From Limanda limanda (Eukaryota > Chordata > Actinopteri > Pleuronectiformes > Pleuronectidae), in the NCBI RefSeq assembly GCF_963576545.1, contig NC_083639.1, forward strand, positions 26,738,118 to 26,802,117: a stretch of DNA of 64,000 bases, in the 5' to 3' direction. The notes beneath the pieces are model-generated. The model had not been told where the DNA came from. It saw only the letters and a list, made by a program, of their open reading frames with translations, and made no database searches. Positions 1 through 11,764 of the stretch are shown here, in pieces (the first letter of the stretch is position 1; each line of letters begins with the position of its first letter). A program made the position numbers and the translations under genes.

Positions 1-2290
1 TCTTTCTTGGCACGTGTTGTTTGGTCCGGTCTCTGCAGAGACAAATGCGATTTAAAAAAACAATAACTACAAAACAGTTTGTTTATCGACAGGATCACGT
101 AAAAACTACTGAGCAGATTTCCATGAAACTTGTTGGAAGGATCTTTGTATCCCGACTCACATGGTGAGTTAGGGACTTTAATTCATGGATCCTGATGGAA
201 ACAAATATCAGGTAAATAGAAGGGACCGATGTGTATGACTGTGCTTGTCATGCTGCTGTGTGTCTACTGGATATTTGAATTGTAAAAGATATGTAAAGAG
301 TTTTTTGATCACTAGAATAAAACTATAAAACAAATTCCATCTATCTTATAACTTATTTTCTTTATTATTAACACCATGGAGTCATTTCAACATTCAGGCT
401 CATTTTCCCTCTGACTTGTTCTCCACCGACTCCTGAATAGAATATCCGGCTCCTCGGTTTCTGATTCTCCACTTTGTTCACCAGCAAGTCTGTAAAGCTG
501 CTTCCTCACATGAACTGAAGTCCGGACATTTTCCTATTTACGACGCAAACGTCAGAGTCGGTTGCTGCAGATCTTTGACACAAATTTGACTGTGAGTGAG
601 GACCCGTGAGAATTCAGCAGGAAAATGTCTGGAAAATCCACAATGAGTAAGCGGGTGTGTCGATGTGCTGTGAACAAAAACACTTTGTATTCCTCAGTGG
701 ATTTACATCATGACATCTCTCTGCTCAGTCGCCACCTCTCACCTTAACGCTCCGGACATCTTCCCCTTGTTGTGAACGCGTCTTCATATGTCAAAGGCAA
801 AGTCTGCACCCAATTTTCCACATATTTTCTGGAGTTCATGTGTGAAAGCTATGAAACTCAGCTCAGAGCAGGTTTGAATTAGTATTTTCAGGCATAAAAA
901 CAGGATGAAAAGTCAGGAATGGCAACTGAGTGTGTATCTGTGATATTCACGGATCCATACCACGATCACTACAGAGCAGAGTAGTGAAGCTTAACCTACT
1001 TAACTCATGGGGGTGTGAGATTACGTAATTTTTAATCAGGATGGGAGACGATGGAGATTTCTTCTTTATTTCATGGGCATCCTTCCACGTCTCAATATTT
1101 CAGTCTGGACGAATGAAAGTCAAGCTACGTATTTGGCTAATAATCACAAATGAATTGATATTGGAATTATTGTTGGGTTTTGTTGAAGTTAATCATTTAA
1201 TATTTTAGTGACAATCAGCTTTAAAACGCAAAACCTCCACATCCTCTAACCCTACATCTGTTTGAATATAAAAGGAAATGATGATCCTTTCTTGGATTTC
1301 CTTACTAACAAATACTTTTATCTATTATTGTAGTTTTCACGAAAACCACCAAACGCTGGGCCAGTGTTCGATGTCTACGTCGTAAACATAGAAACATTCG
1401 AACACAGGAAACGTGTTTTGTTGACCCAGACAGTGTGAAAGCAGCCATGTTGTTTAGGATGGAACCTGCTTCCTCTCCTCGGCTGCTCTGATCTCACTGG
1501 ATGACACGTTTGTTGTTATTCTGCTGCGTTGAACTCTGGCTCCGGCCGAAGAACCCAAACGCTCCGTCACTCTGTGCCTTCGCTTTAAATAGCCCGACTT
1601 CTCTGCTGCTGACATTCAAGACACCAAACAACCAGCCTGACCTCGTCCCTCTGCCGTCCAAGTGAGCAGATCCAACGCTAACTGGGAAACACGGAGCAGT
1701 GTGATTCTACATATGAGCCACATCTAGAGCATCTGTGATGAGGCAACCTTTTCAAAATGGACAACGAGCAGTTGAGGAGGTTCCGGCTGCTTCACCGCAT
1801 GCAAAGCTCCCTCCCTCCCTCCCCCACCCAACACACAAAGAGCTGAGCTGCGGAGCTGGCGGCAGAGCAGACTGGAAAAGGTTTTGCCTGAGAATCAACG
1901 CTGTAGGGGTAGAAGCGGTGGGGGGGGGGGGCTGACCTCCACTGCTGCCGGCTGCCATCTTCACAGACCTCATTAAAAACAGTGACGCCGGCTCGCGTCT
2001 GACCTCGTGACTCACAAAACTGATCCGATCTGAGACAAAGAGCTGGAGAAGGACCCGAGCGGCTCCTCTCGGGCCGTCGCTCTGGCTCTCGTGTCTCATG
2101 AGCCCGAAGCCTGCAGCCATGTTGGTGATTAACACCTCATTTACATACTGAGCTCTGACTGGGTGGTGATGCTCTCACCTCTCAATGCTGCCGCTGGACC
2201 ATGTGGTCTACATCTTGAGTTATTTTAATGAGTCGTTAACGGAGGGATGTAAGGATGGAGGGATGGATGTAAGGATGGCTTTCCTTATAT
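1..2290. other. non-coding stretch, no gene recognised
   Basis: No reading frame resembling a known protein was found on either strand. The short open frames around 1735-2135 overlap on both strands and end in a poly-G run near 1919-1930. The stretch could be upstream intron of the RPB1-like gene at 3553, or intergenic DNA. I see no RPB1 exon in it. Confidence 0.5.
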
Positions 2291-2690
2291 CTGCCTCGTG
2301 TTAAGACCATCTTGGGGAAGACAGCTTTCTGTTATAAAGCACCCTACATTGGGAATGAGGTCCAAAAATCTTTAAAGTTGTGCTCATTTGTTTCACTGAC
2401 AGAGTCCTCGAGTCTGGTCTCATGTACAGCTGACTTCTCCTGCAATGACTGTAACTGCTAGTTGACTTGGCCATAGTATTTTATTGACGAGTTGTTTTAT
2501 ACCTTGTATTACTGTGTATATAGATATATGCATATTTATTTCATTCCTATTTATTCAATGTATTAACTTTTAATGTATCAACTTTTTTATTGTACCCTCG
2601 GCACCATTGTAAATGAGGGTCTTATCCCTCAATGTGTCTTCCGAGGCTTAAATAAATATTCAATCAATTCAATCAATGGATTTATGGATG
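2290..2690 (+). mobile_element. 3' end of a degraded non-LTR retrotransposon (LINE)
   Basis: From about 2316 a frame reads KTAFCYKAPYIGNEVQKSL, which resembles the end of a fish LINE second ORF, and it stops soon after. An A/T-rich 3' UTR follows, with the teleost LINE-like ending 'gagggtcttatccctcaatgtg', then AATAAATATT and an imperfect CAAT-type repeat tail (about 2660-2687). Only the 3' end survives, as expected of 5'-truncated insertions. The LINE clade is not determined. Confidence 0.6.
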
Positions 2691-2789
2691 GACGTTTTTC
2701 TCATTCAAGCACTAGCGGCCTGCTCAAGTCCTATTGTAGAAAATTATGAAACCATGGACTTTCCCTCCATTTTTTGAAGTTGTTTTTTC

Positions 2790-3245
2790 GGGCCCCAGCA
2801 CTGACAGACAGTGAGGGCCTATTGAAATTGTAAGGATTATTTTTTTTTTTTGTCAGGAAAATTAATTGGCTGTTTGAGGGCTTTAACATGCTCAAATTCT
2901 TACCAAAATTTGCAGAAAACTAGAGTGGTGAAGAAGTGGTGAAAATGTTTAAATTGGCCGACATGTAAAAAAAATCAAATTCATTAGATCAACTTCAACT
3001 TCTGTGACTGTCATCTCAACAAGATGGAGATATAAACTACCTCAGTATGATTTCATCACACGGTGTAACAGTGGTGTGACATTTTGAAGATTCGCCAAAA
3101 AAAGGAGGGATTTGTTATAACTCCTCTGTTCATTGTTCTTTCAGCCTCAAAACCTCATTCACACATTCACAGTCCCGCCCTGATCAGATCCATCAATATT
3201 GACTCATCATTACAGCGCCACCTGCTGGCTACAGGAAGTGACATG
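2790..3245. repeat. dispersed repeat, GGGCCC...GCACTGAC family, copy 1
   Basis: The block starts at 'gggccccagcactgacagacagtgagggcctattgaaattg' and runs through 'gagggctttaacatgctcaaattcttaccaaaatttgcag'. It closely matches a second block at 45345-45880, and a short terminal fragment occurs near 16000-16070. No coding capacity is visible. It is probably a non-autonomous element; its class is unknown. Its distal part contains 'gcgccacctgctggc' (3211-3225), which resembles a CTCF core in reverse orientation. Confidence 0.6.
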
Positions 3246-3552
3246 TTTTAAACTTTGATGAACTGCTCTTGGCTGCTAAAGAACACTTCAGAGGATTCAT
3301 TTAGCAAATAATTATTTGTTGTCAGTTTGCTTTTAATGTCAGTGTCAGTGGTGTTAGATTCCTTTGATGTCTTAGATGTAAAGGTGAAAGATTTATAAAA
3401 TCTGAAGAGACAAGAGTGTTTTTGACCTGAACAGATCTATTAGTCTAGTGTAGTGATAGCGATAGCACCACCTACTTCCAAAAGGAGGTAAGCCTCGTTT
3501 TGAAACTAAATTCGATTTAGATAAAGTTTTCCCTGTCTTCCTGCTGGGTCAG

Positions 3553-4566
3553 GCTGAGAGGGCCGGACCTCCTCTGTCCACTGGAGAACGCCACACTCCC
3601 AAAAGTCAGTTTCACTTTGATTTGCTGTTGGATGCTGAGAAGTGCAAACACCGGATGGAGATTCCCACAAACATGTCTGGCATCAGCGTGGATGGACGTA
3701 AGTGGGGAGATTTGTTTGGTGCATTGCATTTTTGTTTTCCTATATAGCTTGAGTGCTATGAAATTTGTTTTTCTAATCTTTTTCTTGCAGCCACTGGAAT
3801 GTTCTTTGGCACAGAGCCGAGTCCCATGAGTGGCATGTCACCGGCCATGACACCGTGGAACACCGGGGCTTCACCAGCCTGCGGCGCTTGGTCTCCTGGT
3901 ATCGGTGAGAACATGTGCAGGTTTCTTTGGCTCTTCTCCTTGTGTCTGTTGTCATTCGCTGACTCCCCTCCCCCCCCTTTTCTTTTGGTGTTTCCTCGTC
4001 CAGAAGGCGTCTTGACTCCTGGTGCAGCCGGTTCCTCTCCCAGCGCAGAATCAGACTCAAGTGGCTTCTCTCCTGACTCCTCCCCTTCCTGGTCCCCGAC
4101 TCCTGGCTCCCCAGGTTCTCCAGGACCTCCCCAGCCCCGGTCCCCTGGTGGCTACACCCCACAGAGCCCAGGCTCCTCCCCAACATCCCCCTCTTTCTCC
4201 TCCAACAGCCCCAACTACAGCCCAACCTCTCCTTCCTACCCCCCCACTTCGCCCAGTTACTTCCCAACTTCACCTTACTACTCACCCACCTCTCCCTCCT
4301 ACTCGCCAACCAGTCCAAGGTACAGCCGCACATCACCGAACTACACTTCCACTTCTCCCAGTTACTCCCCCACCTCTCCCTCCTATTTCCAGACATCGCC
4401 CTCCTACTCTCCAACCTCCCCCAACTACTCTCCCACTTCTCCCTCATACTCTCCTTCCAGTCCGCGCTTTACTCCGCAGTCACCCACCTACACACCCAGC
4501 TCGCCCTCCTACTCCCCAACCTCCCCCAAATACAACCCGGCCTTCAGCGACGAGGAGATCAGCTGA
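3553..4566 (+). CDS. polr2a: RPB1-like RNA polymerase II largest subunit, 3' exons with a short CTD
   Basis: Three exons are proposed: 3553-3697, 3791-3904 and 4004-4566 (TGA at 4564). Introns are GT-AG and the phases fit (C|CC, then G|AA). The joined product is 273 residues to the stop. It contains [19 protein letters not shown], then GPTGMFFG and SPAMTPWN. These are the hallmarks of the RPB1 linker just before the C-terminal domain. About 17 heptads related to YSPTSPx follow, and the protein ends SDEEIS. Vertebrate RPB1 normally has about 52 heptads, so this CTD is about one third as long. Several heptads are degenerate ([21 protein letters not shown]). The 5' exon border is weakly supported: residues before FDLLL do not match RPB1 well. 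No upstream RPB1 exon was seen in the preceding 3.5 kb. It could be a diverged paralogue, a partial duplicate, or the true gene with distant upstream exons. The symbol denotes the family only. Confidence 0.75.
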
Positions 4567-4713
4567 CGATCCAAAGCGGAGGAGGAGGAGGAGGAACCTG
4601 AAAACCCTGTGTCACCTCATGGAGGACACTTGAAGGCAAGCGCATTTTAACCAGCTGGAGGTGGCAGTGTTTTTAGCCACAGGGGTACCGACTGTTGCCC
4701 CCCAAAAATATCA

Positions 4714-4719
4714 AATAAA
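4714..4719 (+). terminator. polyadenylation signal of the RPB1-like gene
   Basis: AATAAA lies 147 bases after the TGA stop, in a short 3' UTR, and is correctly placed to end this transcript. Confidence 0.6.
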
Positions 4720-4739
4720 ACTATGATGTGAAAGACTTG

Positions 4740-5448
4740 AACTGCTTTGCCTGAAGGAAGAAAAGGCTGCTTTTTGAAATAGTTTTCTAATTTTCATTTT
4801 TTGTTGAAGCCAAACTGCAGAACCCAAGAGGAAAAAAAATAGAGGGAGGGTGGTGAACACGAGGGGGAAGAGCATGTCCCTTTTTAACTTTCTAGTGCAT
4901 AACATCCAGTCTCTCTCTCATTCTCCAAATGTTGGGTGTGTAGTCGTTCCTGGAAAGCATACACTTTGCCAAAAGCCTTTTTTTGAAAAGCTGAGTGGAT
5001 TGTATTCATCACCAAAGCATAAGCTCTAAAGAAAATCAAGATTTCAATTTGATCTCTTGTTCAAGTTGAATTCGGAACACGTAAATGTTGAAGGTTGTTA
5101 ACGTTGCCATGTAAGAATTAAGATGTTATGCTATGGTTATATGGTTATTTGGCACTTTGTCGTGATGACAACTCAAAGCGCTTTATTGTGCAAGTTATTG
5201 GCAGATGGGGGATGATCCGAAAATGAATGACTATTGTGAGGAAGTTGAGTCTGAATGACCATTTGTACCAATGGGAAAGGATTCGCTCGAGGTCTTTCTG
5301 GGACCTTGAACTTTGATCATCGAAATACAATCAGTTTATCCTTGTGTACAACTGAATGAGGCGTTCTTTAGATATGGGAAGAATGGACGGACGACCCAAT
5401 GATAGAAGGCCTTGGTCATAAAAAGAAATGGAACATTCTACACATGAA
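4740..5448. other. intergenic, nothing recognised
   Basis: Unique-looking A/T-rich sequence between the RPB1-like polyadenylation signal and the SINE. No convincing coding exon or RNA gene was seen. Confidence 0.5.
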
Positions 5449-5706
5449 GTGGCTGAGGCTGAGGGGTAGAGTGCTCGTCCTCCAACCTGAAGGTCGGCGG
5501 TTCGATCCCCAGTCTGAACCATCTGCATGCCGAAGTGTCCTTGGGCAAGATGCTGAACCCTCAATAGCTCCCCATAGAATAACAAAGTGCTGCAAGTAGA
5601 TGCACTGTATGAATGTGTGTGTGAATGGGTAAATGTGAAACTGTACTGTAAAGCGCTTTGAGTGGTCATCATCAGACTAGAAAAGCGCTATATAAATACA
5701 AATCCA
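5449..5706 (+). mobile_element. tRNA-derived SINE
   Basis: The head reads 'ggctgaggggtagagtgc', an A-box-like segment, then 'ggttcgatcc' at 5499-5508, a near-perfect B box. Together they mark an internal Pol III promoter of tRNA origin. The body continues with 'gcactgtatgaatgtgtgtgtgaatgggtaaatgtg'. It ends 'aaagcgctttgagtggtcatcatcagactagaaaagcgctatataaat', a tail I recognise from common teleost SINEs. It cannot fold as a working tRNA over its full length. The copy is inserted between the RPB1-like gene and ccdc71. Confidence 0.75.
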
Positions 5707-5709
5707 TCC

Positions 5710-8316
5710 AAGTTGTTATAGTCTGCATTGGTTGAAGCCGTATGTAGCCAAAGATCTGAAACCTAAGAGCTTCTTGAACATGAAAGCTGACGAATCTCAT
5801 CATCGAAGTTTAGCTGCAAACAGACAATAGCTGTTTGGATGCTTTAACAACATAATTGCTAAACTAAGGTCAAAGTCTCACAGAGAATGTTTGTTTATTC
5901 CCCAGATGCTCAACAACAACCCAATGACACAACTTTCCGCTTGTTGAGTCAGACGTCCTTGAAAATAAACAATCTGATCACGTGATATGGTTCTCAGCCT
6001 TGGATCCGATTCAGCGCTGCGCTCACTGAGGTCAACATGTTCTGGAAAACGAATCTGAGGACAATATCGTGCAAATTATTTTTAAATATTTTATTTATTT
6101 AACAAAAGGTTTTCAAAGATCATGTAGGAAATACAATATCATACAAGTGTTGCACAAACAGGACTAACAGAAAGAAGACCTACAAAAGGGAATTGGTGGA
6201 GGACGTGGACATGGCTGCGTGAAGACAGAAGGAGACAAGGAGACCAAGAGCCTGCTCCAGAACCGAGAACTCACCGGAACAGAGACATACAAAAAGCTTT
6301 TCAAGCTGAGCACCAAACGCTGATCTGGTGTCAGGTTCAACGGAGGAACGGTTTTCTTATTCAAGAAAACCATTTTCAAAACTGAAAGCAGATTTCCTCA
6401 ACGAATCAAATCCATTCTGTGTGACCGGAATTTAAATCAATTTTATTTTGTATGGTGTCGACTTCATGAGTTTTGAAACACAAGACCTTTCAAGGTTCAC
6501 TGACCTAATGTTGATTTAGTGGTTATATCAGGACATCGACAAATGTGGCTGTTGAGTTACATCAAGGTCAACTTACTTGCAGCTGACTTTTTCCAGGGCC
6601 TTTATCTGCTTGAGATCTGGAAAGGCTCAAGAAAATGTGGACCAAGAGTTTAGATCTTTTTTTTTTATCAAAATGTGTTTCCGATGCCAAAATCTTGTGG
6701 AATGCTGTTTCACCAAACAATTTTTTTCAGGGCAACACAGAGTTTCTCACAGATGAATACATGAACAAACCCTTTGGAAAGCACGCGAGACGGTTTGGCA
6801 TTCTCATCCCAACCTGCAGGGGGCAGCCAAACTAACAGTCCATCAAAGAATAATTTTACAGGAAGTCATTGCTCTTTAATGCTCCAATCTGAACCAGTAG
6901 AGAAACAGGAGGACATTCTAGTGTCAGTCACTTCATTCGGCACTAACATGGGAAAGTTAGCACCAGTACCAAAAACCAGTGTAGTTTCACGGAAAGTAAA
7001 ACTAAATTTTAGGGAATATTTTCAACAAGCTGCAGCAAATAAAAAGTGACAATGAAATCAGTGCCACATTCACAAAGTTCTTTTTTAATCTTTACAAGAG
7101 TCACAACAGTCAGATCTTCAGCCGAAGAATTCAAGAAACCATAACCTAAACTGTTTGGGCAATACTCGGCAGCAGCGTGATGGAAGATAAAATATCCATA
7201 TGCTGCAGTTTCAAATTCAAATGGAGAGGAAATAAAAAGACCTGCAGCTCAAGTTAACCAAATGTTTCGAATCATCAGAAGTCCAACTGACCTTAATTGC
7301 CTTTGAAGTGCAAAAACGTATAAGGAACCAGCAGCTTGTTTTTCATGTTATTCCACTTTATACTTTTGACCGAAAAGCAAAAATGTGGAGAAGAAACTCT
7401 GATATAACAATCAAGATATTCTGACTTCAAATGAATATTGAGAAAACAGACGCCTTTGAGATTAAAGAAAGAATTTGTATTTTAATAAGAACTGGTTCCT
7501 GGCATCAAATACTCTCAACAGTCAAAAATACTCTTTGCAATCTTTACTTTTTTGTAAAATAAACCAAAAGGAAGGACTGTGGTTCATCCAGGTATCAATC
7601 TGTGTGCCATGGGTTTGATTCCCTGCTCTGCTCGCTCCAAGAGCCTTTCTCGATTTCCAGTGGAAACAACAAAAATACAAAAAAGGAAGACAAACTAAAC
7701 CCCCCCCCCCCCCCTGCCTTTTAGTTAACCATCACATCTGCTTGTCTGAAGAACTTGCATACCCGCCTTGTTCATCCACCAGTTATCTGGGTGTGAAGTG
7801 GGATTGTCCTATTCTGCCATTCATTCTTTCTTTGCTATGGAGAATAGGCCCCACAGAGCGAGAGCACTGTGGATAAGCACTGCAAGTAAAAACACTTGGT
7901 GCTGGACTTCAACTCACTTGTAAATGCATTAATGCTCTTGAACACACCCAGTGCCTCGTTGAAAGGGAGACTTGGGAAGAATGATGGTTAGCTTTAGCAT
8001 TGTGTATGTCGTACACTTCAATTGTCAACACAAAATATTCTGTGGACAGAAACAATGTACCAGTATTCGTCCACCTGACGTTTCCCAGTAAAAGCATCAT
8101 CCAAATTCAAACCTCTTTCTATCCCGGGTGCACCTGTCAGGAAACAGAAGTTCCACAATAAGACTTACTTCTTGACCTCCAAAACTCAGCAGAGATCCCA
8201 AAAACCCATGTATGATGTCTGCTATGAACACTGGGGCTCAGCCAGCTACAGGCGAGTGGACTTTAAAACACTAACATCTGCTAGGACACAATGTGTATGG
8301 GTTTTGGGGGGAACTG
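5710..8316. other. intergenic DNA and probable ccdc71 3' UTR
   Basis: No coding exon was recognised. Part of this stretch is probably the 3' UTR of the minus-strand gene at 8317-9378, but its end is unclear; a TTTATT near 6090 (AATAAA on the minus strand) is one candidate. A poly-C run lies at about 7700-7714. The short frames at 6635-7049 and 7909-8100 have no recognisable domain. Confidence 0.4.
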
Positions 8317-9378
8317 TCAGTTATTCTGGTATCTAAAGTCTCTCAAGACGTGATTGAGAGGTTGGATCTTAATCACGGGTGAAAGATTGACCTGCAGGAT
8401 CTTCTGCGCTTTCCTGCGAGCGTCGGCTACCGACCGAGAGTCGTCCACCTTTATCACTTTCCATCTAAAACGGTTCTTGTCCTTCCAGCCATTTCTCCGC
8501 CGGGCCGGGATGTTTAATTCCAACGTGCCCTGACTGTCCCTGTGGAAGCCATTGCTGGTCAGCTCTGTGTGAGTCTGTGGAAACGCAACACCAATAGCGG
8601 AGAAGACTGGTGCCGAATCTCCAATGAGGGCACCATCAAGTCGGATAGGGCAGGACAGGGTCTTCTGACTAAACAAGGCCACGGCTTTGGTGGACGCCCC
8701 GGCACCATTCTGGGAAGGCTGCAAAGGTATTCCTGATAGCATTGGAGGGTGCTGTTGCTGTGAAAAGGCAACAGAGGGAGCCTCAGAGGACAAGTTCCAG
8801 GTGGTGTGGATCTGGAGTCTGGCCGTGTGGAATCCCGACCGGCCTTCAATGTTGGTTAGTCTGAGACATGGCTGCACCTGCAGTGTCCGCGACGTCTCTG
8901 CAGTCTGAAGGGGGGTCCTACTGCAGACAATGGTGGGATGGTCCGCTAGCAGCTCTGGAGGGCGGACCCCTTGAATTATGGGGATGCTCTCCTCAGAAGT
9001 GTTCCAGGATGGGTGCACCTCTCTCTTCTTGGTCACGGGCCTCCTTACCTTTCTCTTGCCTGTCGGTCTAACGTTCTTGTTGGGTGGCTTCAGCATGTCT
9101 ACAGTCAAGAGTTGGCTTGTGCAGGAGCGATATCTGTAGACGTCCTTGCTGCTCAGCACAAGGGGCTTGTGGCCCTCCTCGCTCAGCTCCTGAAGGAAGG
9201 TGACTAACTCCTCCGTGCATGAGAAGTCATGGGACATTGGACTGAGGATCTGGAGAGCATCCAGAAGGACGTTGTGCCCTGCCGACGAGATCCGAGACCA
9301 GGAATGAACAGCTTTACGCTCTTCATTCGCATATACCAATGGCCGGCCAACCACGGGACCTTTCCGCGCGTCAGCCAT
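8317..9378 (-). CDS. ccdc71: coiled-coil domain-containing protein 71 family
   Basis: One coding exon gives 353 residues. The chosen start is ATG at 9378 (MADARKGP). A good acceptor (ttctcttaacag) ends at 9389, so the first exon base is 9388 and the ATG upstream at 9408 is intronic. Residues from about 20 read KAVHSWSRISSAGHNVLLDA, followed by LSPMSHDFSCTEELVTFLQE and SKDVYRYRSCT. This is the conserved N-terminal block of CCDC71/CCDC71L. The C-terminus holds the second conserved block, WKVIKVDDSRSVADARRKAQ followed by KILQVNLSPVIKIQPL. The middle is Ser/Pro/Thr-rich and not conserved. Human CCDC71 is longer because of a Lys/Ala-rich middle that is missing here. The family has no well-established biochemical function, and nuclear location is only suggested by basic stretches. 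Choosing between ccdc71 and the ccdc71l paralogue needs a tree. Confidence 0.82.
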   Translation of the reverse strand: MADARKGPVVGRPLVYANEERKAVHSWSRISSAGHNVLLDALQILSPMSHDFSCTEELVTFLQELSEEGHKPLVLSSKDVYRYRSCTSQLLTVDMLKPPNKNVRPTGKRKVRRPVTKKREVHPSWNTSEESIPIIQGVRPPELLADHPTIVCSRTPLQTAETSRTLQVQPCLRLTNIEGRSGFHTARLQIHTTWNLSSEAPSVAFSQQQHPPMLSGIPLQPSQNGAGASTKAVALFSQKTLSCPIRLDGALIGDSAPVFSAIGVAFPQTHTELTSNGFHRDSQGTLELNIPARRRNGWKDKNRFRWKVIKVDDSRSVADARRKAQKILQVNLSPVIKIQPLNHVLRDFRYQNN

Positions 9379-9388
9379 GTTTGTAGTC

Positions 9389-11577
9389 CTGTTAAGAGAA
9401 AACAGCATTTGGTTACTCAGGAACTGCTCCTAGGTCTAGAGTATTTACTATGCAACCTTTTATTTGTTAGATGCCCGTTTTTGAATGAGATGAAAGGAAA
9501 CTGGTATTTAAAAATATGTAAAGTTTGTCTGCTTTTCCAGATCAAGAACAATCAAAACAAAAAGCCAAATCAAATGGAGACAGTTTAAATATGATAAAAA
9601 ATAACTTATGCTAAACCTGCAATAGGCAGTCCTTTTCAAATTTAAATGGAAAAGCATGAATAATCTTGCTGCTCCAGTGCAGGGCACAGCAGTAATTCAT
9701 CAAACAGCAAATTTGACTGTTTGTCATCAGGAGTAATAATAATTCTGGGGTATTTCTTACTGCAATTGTTAAATTTTCGGGTAGATGTGGAATGAGGAGA
9801 GGATTGTGTTTTTCTGAACATTTCTCTATCATCACAATCATTCAGCTGCTTCTGTCTGACCACTGACTTTCTTGCTCCTCATTAAATGTGATGAATGAAC
9901 CTGTACTGCTGAACACACAGGGTGGAGTTTTTCATTGGGTGGATAAATGCTCAGAGAACAAGCTAGTTTGCTTTCAGCCCCCAGGTTATCAGACCCCTCA
10001 CATGGTCAGACCAGCTGACAGCAACCCAGCAAATAAAAAGAAACACTAAAGCTTCAATCCTACAGAGAGAATGACCCCAGCTGGCTCAGTGCTCTGAGCT
10101 GAGAGCAGAAGCCACCATGGCCCTCGCCCAGTTTCCCCTTTATGATTAAAGGTATAAAAAGGCGTTGGCCTTAAAACCTTTAATCACAATGAGCATCGTA
10201 AGCTGCCGAAGCTTCCAGGACCTTTGGGACTCGAGAACCCAAACCCTGGGATCCTCCTCCACCAGAAGAAAGCTTGACAAGGTTGTTCAAGGTCTCATTC
10301 AAAGGAAAACTGCCAAATTTAAAATGGTTTTTAAAGCAAGCAGGTAATAATTATTATAAAACAATGAAGAGGTGTCCTTATTTCCGTTTTGGAAATCACC
10401 ATATGAGGTTACGAACTGCAGCCAAGCTAAATGAAGAATTAATAAATTGACCTCTTCAGTGACACCAGTGCTACAAACAAGAACTGCCACCAGTTGCAGC
10501 ACCATCACTCTGAACTCCTTTAAGCATCTGTCCTTGAGTCACAGCACAATAATAGGCATGTTTGATTTCTTAACATGCGTTTCAATGCTATGTTTGGTTA
10601 AAACTAATGGTTAATGTCATTACCAAGGTGCCGGCAGCACCACCAGTAAAAAACGGGAAGTTTGTCAAATCTAATTAAAGAAAGATCTCCACTTCATCAA
10701 TATTGTAATTTACAAAATGTTATATGGTAATTGGACCAGATAATCATCACATGATCCTGTCTCCCCCCCCCGCGATAATATTCAAAAAAAAAGGCACGAA
10801 AAGGCAGACGTGTTGAAGTCCTCCTCTGAATCATTCACAATTTTGCATGGCCATTGAAGTGCAAAGGCCCTAAGGTGCTGATTACTTTATACATTTTGTG
10901 CCATGTCTCCTCCGAGTGGGATATCTCCATTCTTTCTTCTATTGTGGTGAGAAAACATCTTAAGGATTACACAAAGATGTTGATCTAATGTGTTGAACAG
11001 ATCAGACAGAATAAGGTGACTATGTCGATGTTAGTGAAAAGTACAGAGAAAGGCAAGAAGGGAGGAATAAGGGAAATGACAAAAAAAAGGAGGGAAGAAA
11101 GACGACGAGAAAGGAAACAAGAAGGAAGAGAAAAACAAAGGACAGGTTCCATGATGCGACTGCAAACAAGACAACTTCCCATGATTCACCATGACTGTGC
11201 AACGCTTACAGGAAGTCTCTACATTAACAGTGACTGAAGGGGGATGAGTGGAGGGTGAGGGCCGGTGGGGTTTAGAGTGTGTTGTGTGTGTTGGGGTTCG
11301 GATTGACAACTTTGGATAGACTGCATTATTGATACTGCTTCATTTATGTGTGGGAGAAAAGTCCACAGACCCTCCACCATGATTCAGATTCACAAATTAA
11401 CAGCGTTTTTAACAGTTTTTTACTGCAAGTTTAAAATGTACAATACAACCGAGCTGGCACTGAAGCGAAAGACTGAACTGTTATTGCTTTAACACCTGAT
11501 ACTAGTGTCTAAAGCTTGGTGCTGGCCCAACCAACATTCAGACAAACCAATCAAAGTTTCCTGCTCTGGTGTGATAA
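9389..11577. other. ccdc71 5' intron or upstream DNA, nothing else recognised
   Basis: The splice acceptor at 9389-9390 implies an upstream non-coding exon of ccdc71, which I could not place with confidence. A TATA-like 'tataaaaagg' lies near 10152. A poly-C run lies near 10763. A purine-rich strand runs from about 11045 to 11145. The short frames here lack recognisable domains. Confidence 0.35.
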
Positions 11578-11690
11578 CCATAGACTGTATAAAGATGGAC
11601 GACATGAGTGTCAAATTACATGTCAAATAAATATTTTTCAAAGAAGGTTTCTGTCATTTCAGGTAGTTGTTATATCACACTCGTCCAAGT
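11578..11690. repeat. dispersed repeat fragment ('tagactgtataaagatggacgacatg' family)
   Basis: The sequence 'catagactgtataaagatggacgacatg' followed by 'ttctgtcatttcaggtagttgttatatca' matches a longer copy at 38290-38490. The copy here has an internal deletion. A related sequence flanks 24876-24935. It has no coding capacity. Confidence 0.5.
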
Positions 11691-11764
11691 ACTCATTTCA
11701 ACAGCTGGGACTCACCAACATCCCCCAACAGCATTTACTATGTAAAGTACCAGATAATAATAGA

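Noticed and set aside
3773..4447. 224-codon minus-strand frame opposite the RPB1 CTD
   Set aside because: Shadow of the repeated CTD codons. The plus strand has the conserved protein and splice sites.
5449..5530. A possible tRNA gene from the A-box and B-box match
   Set aside because: No acceptor-stem pairing is evident, and the sequence continues into a SINE body and tail.
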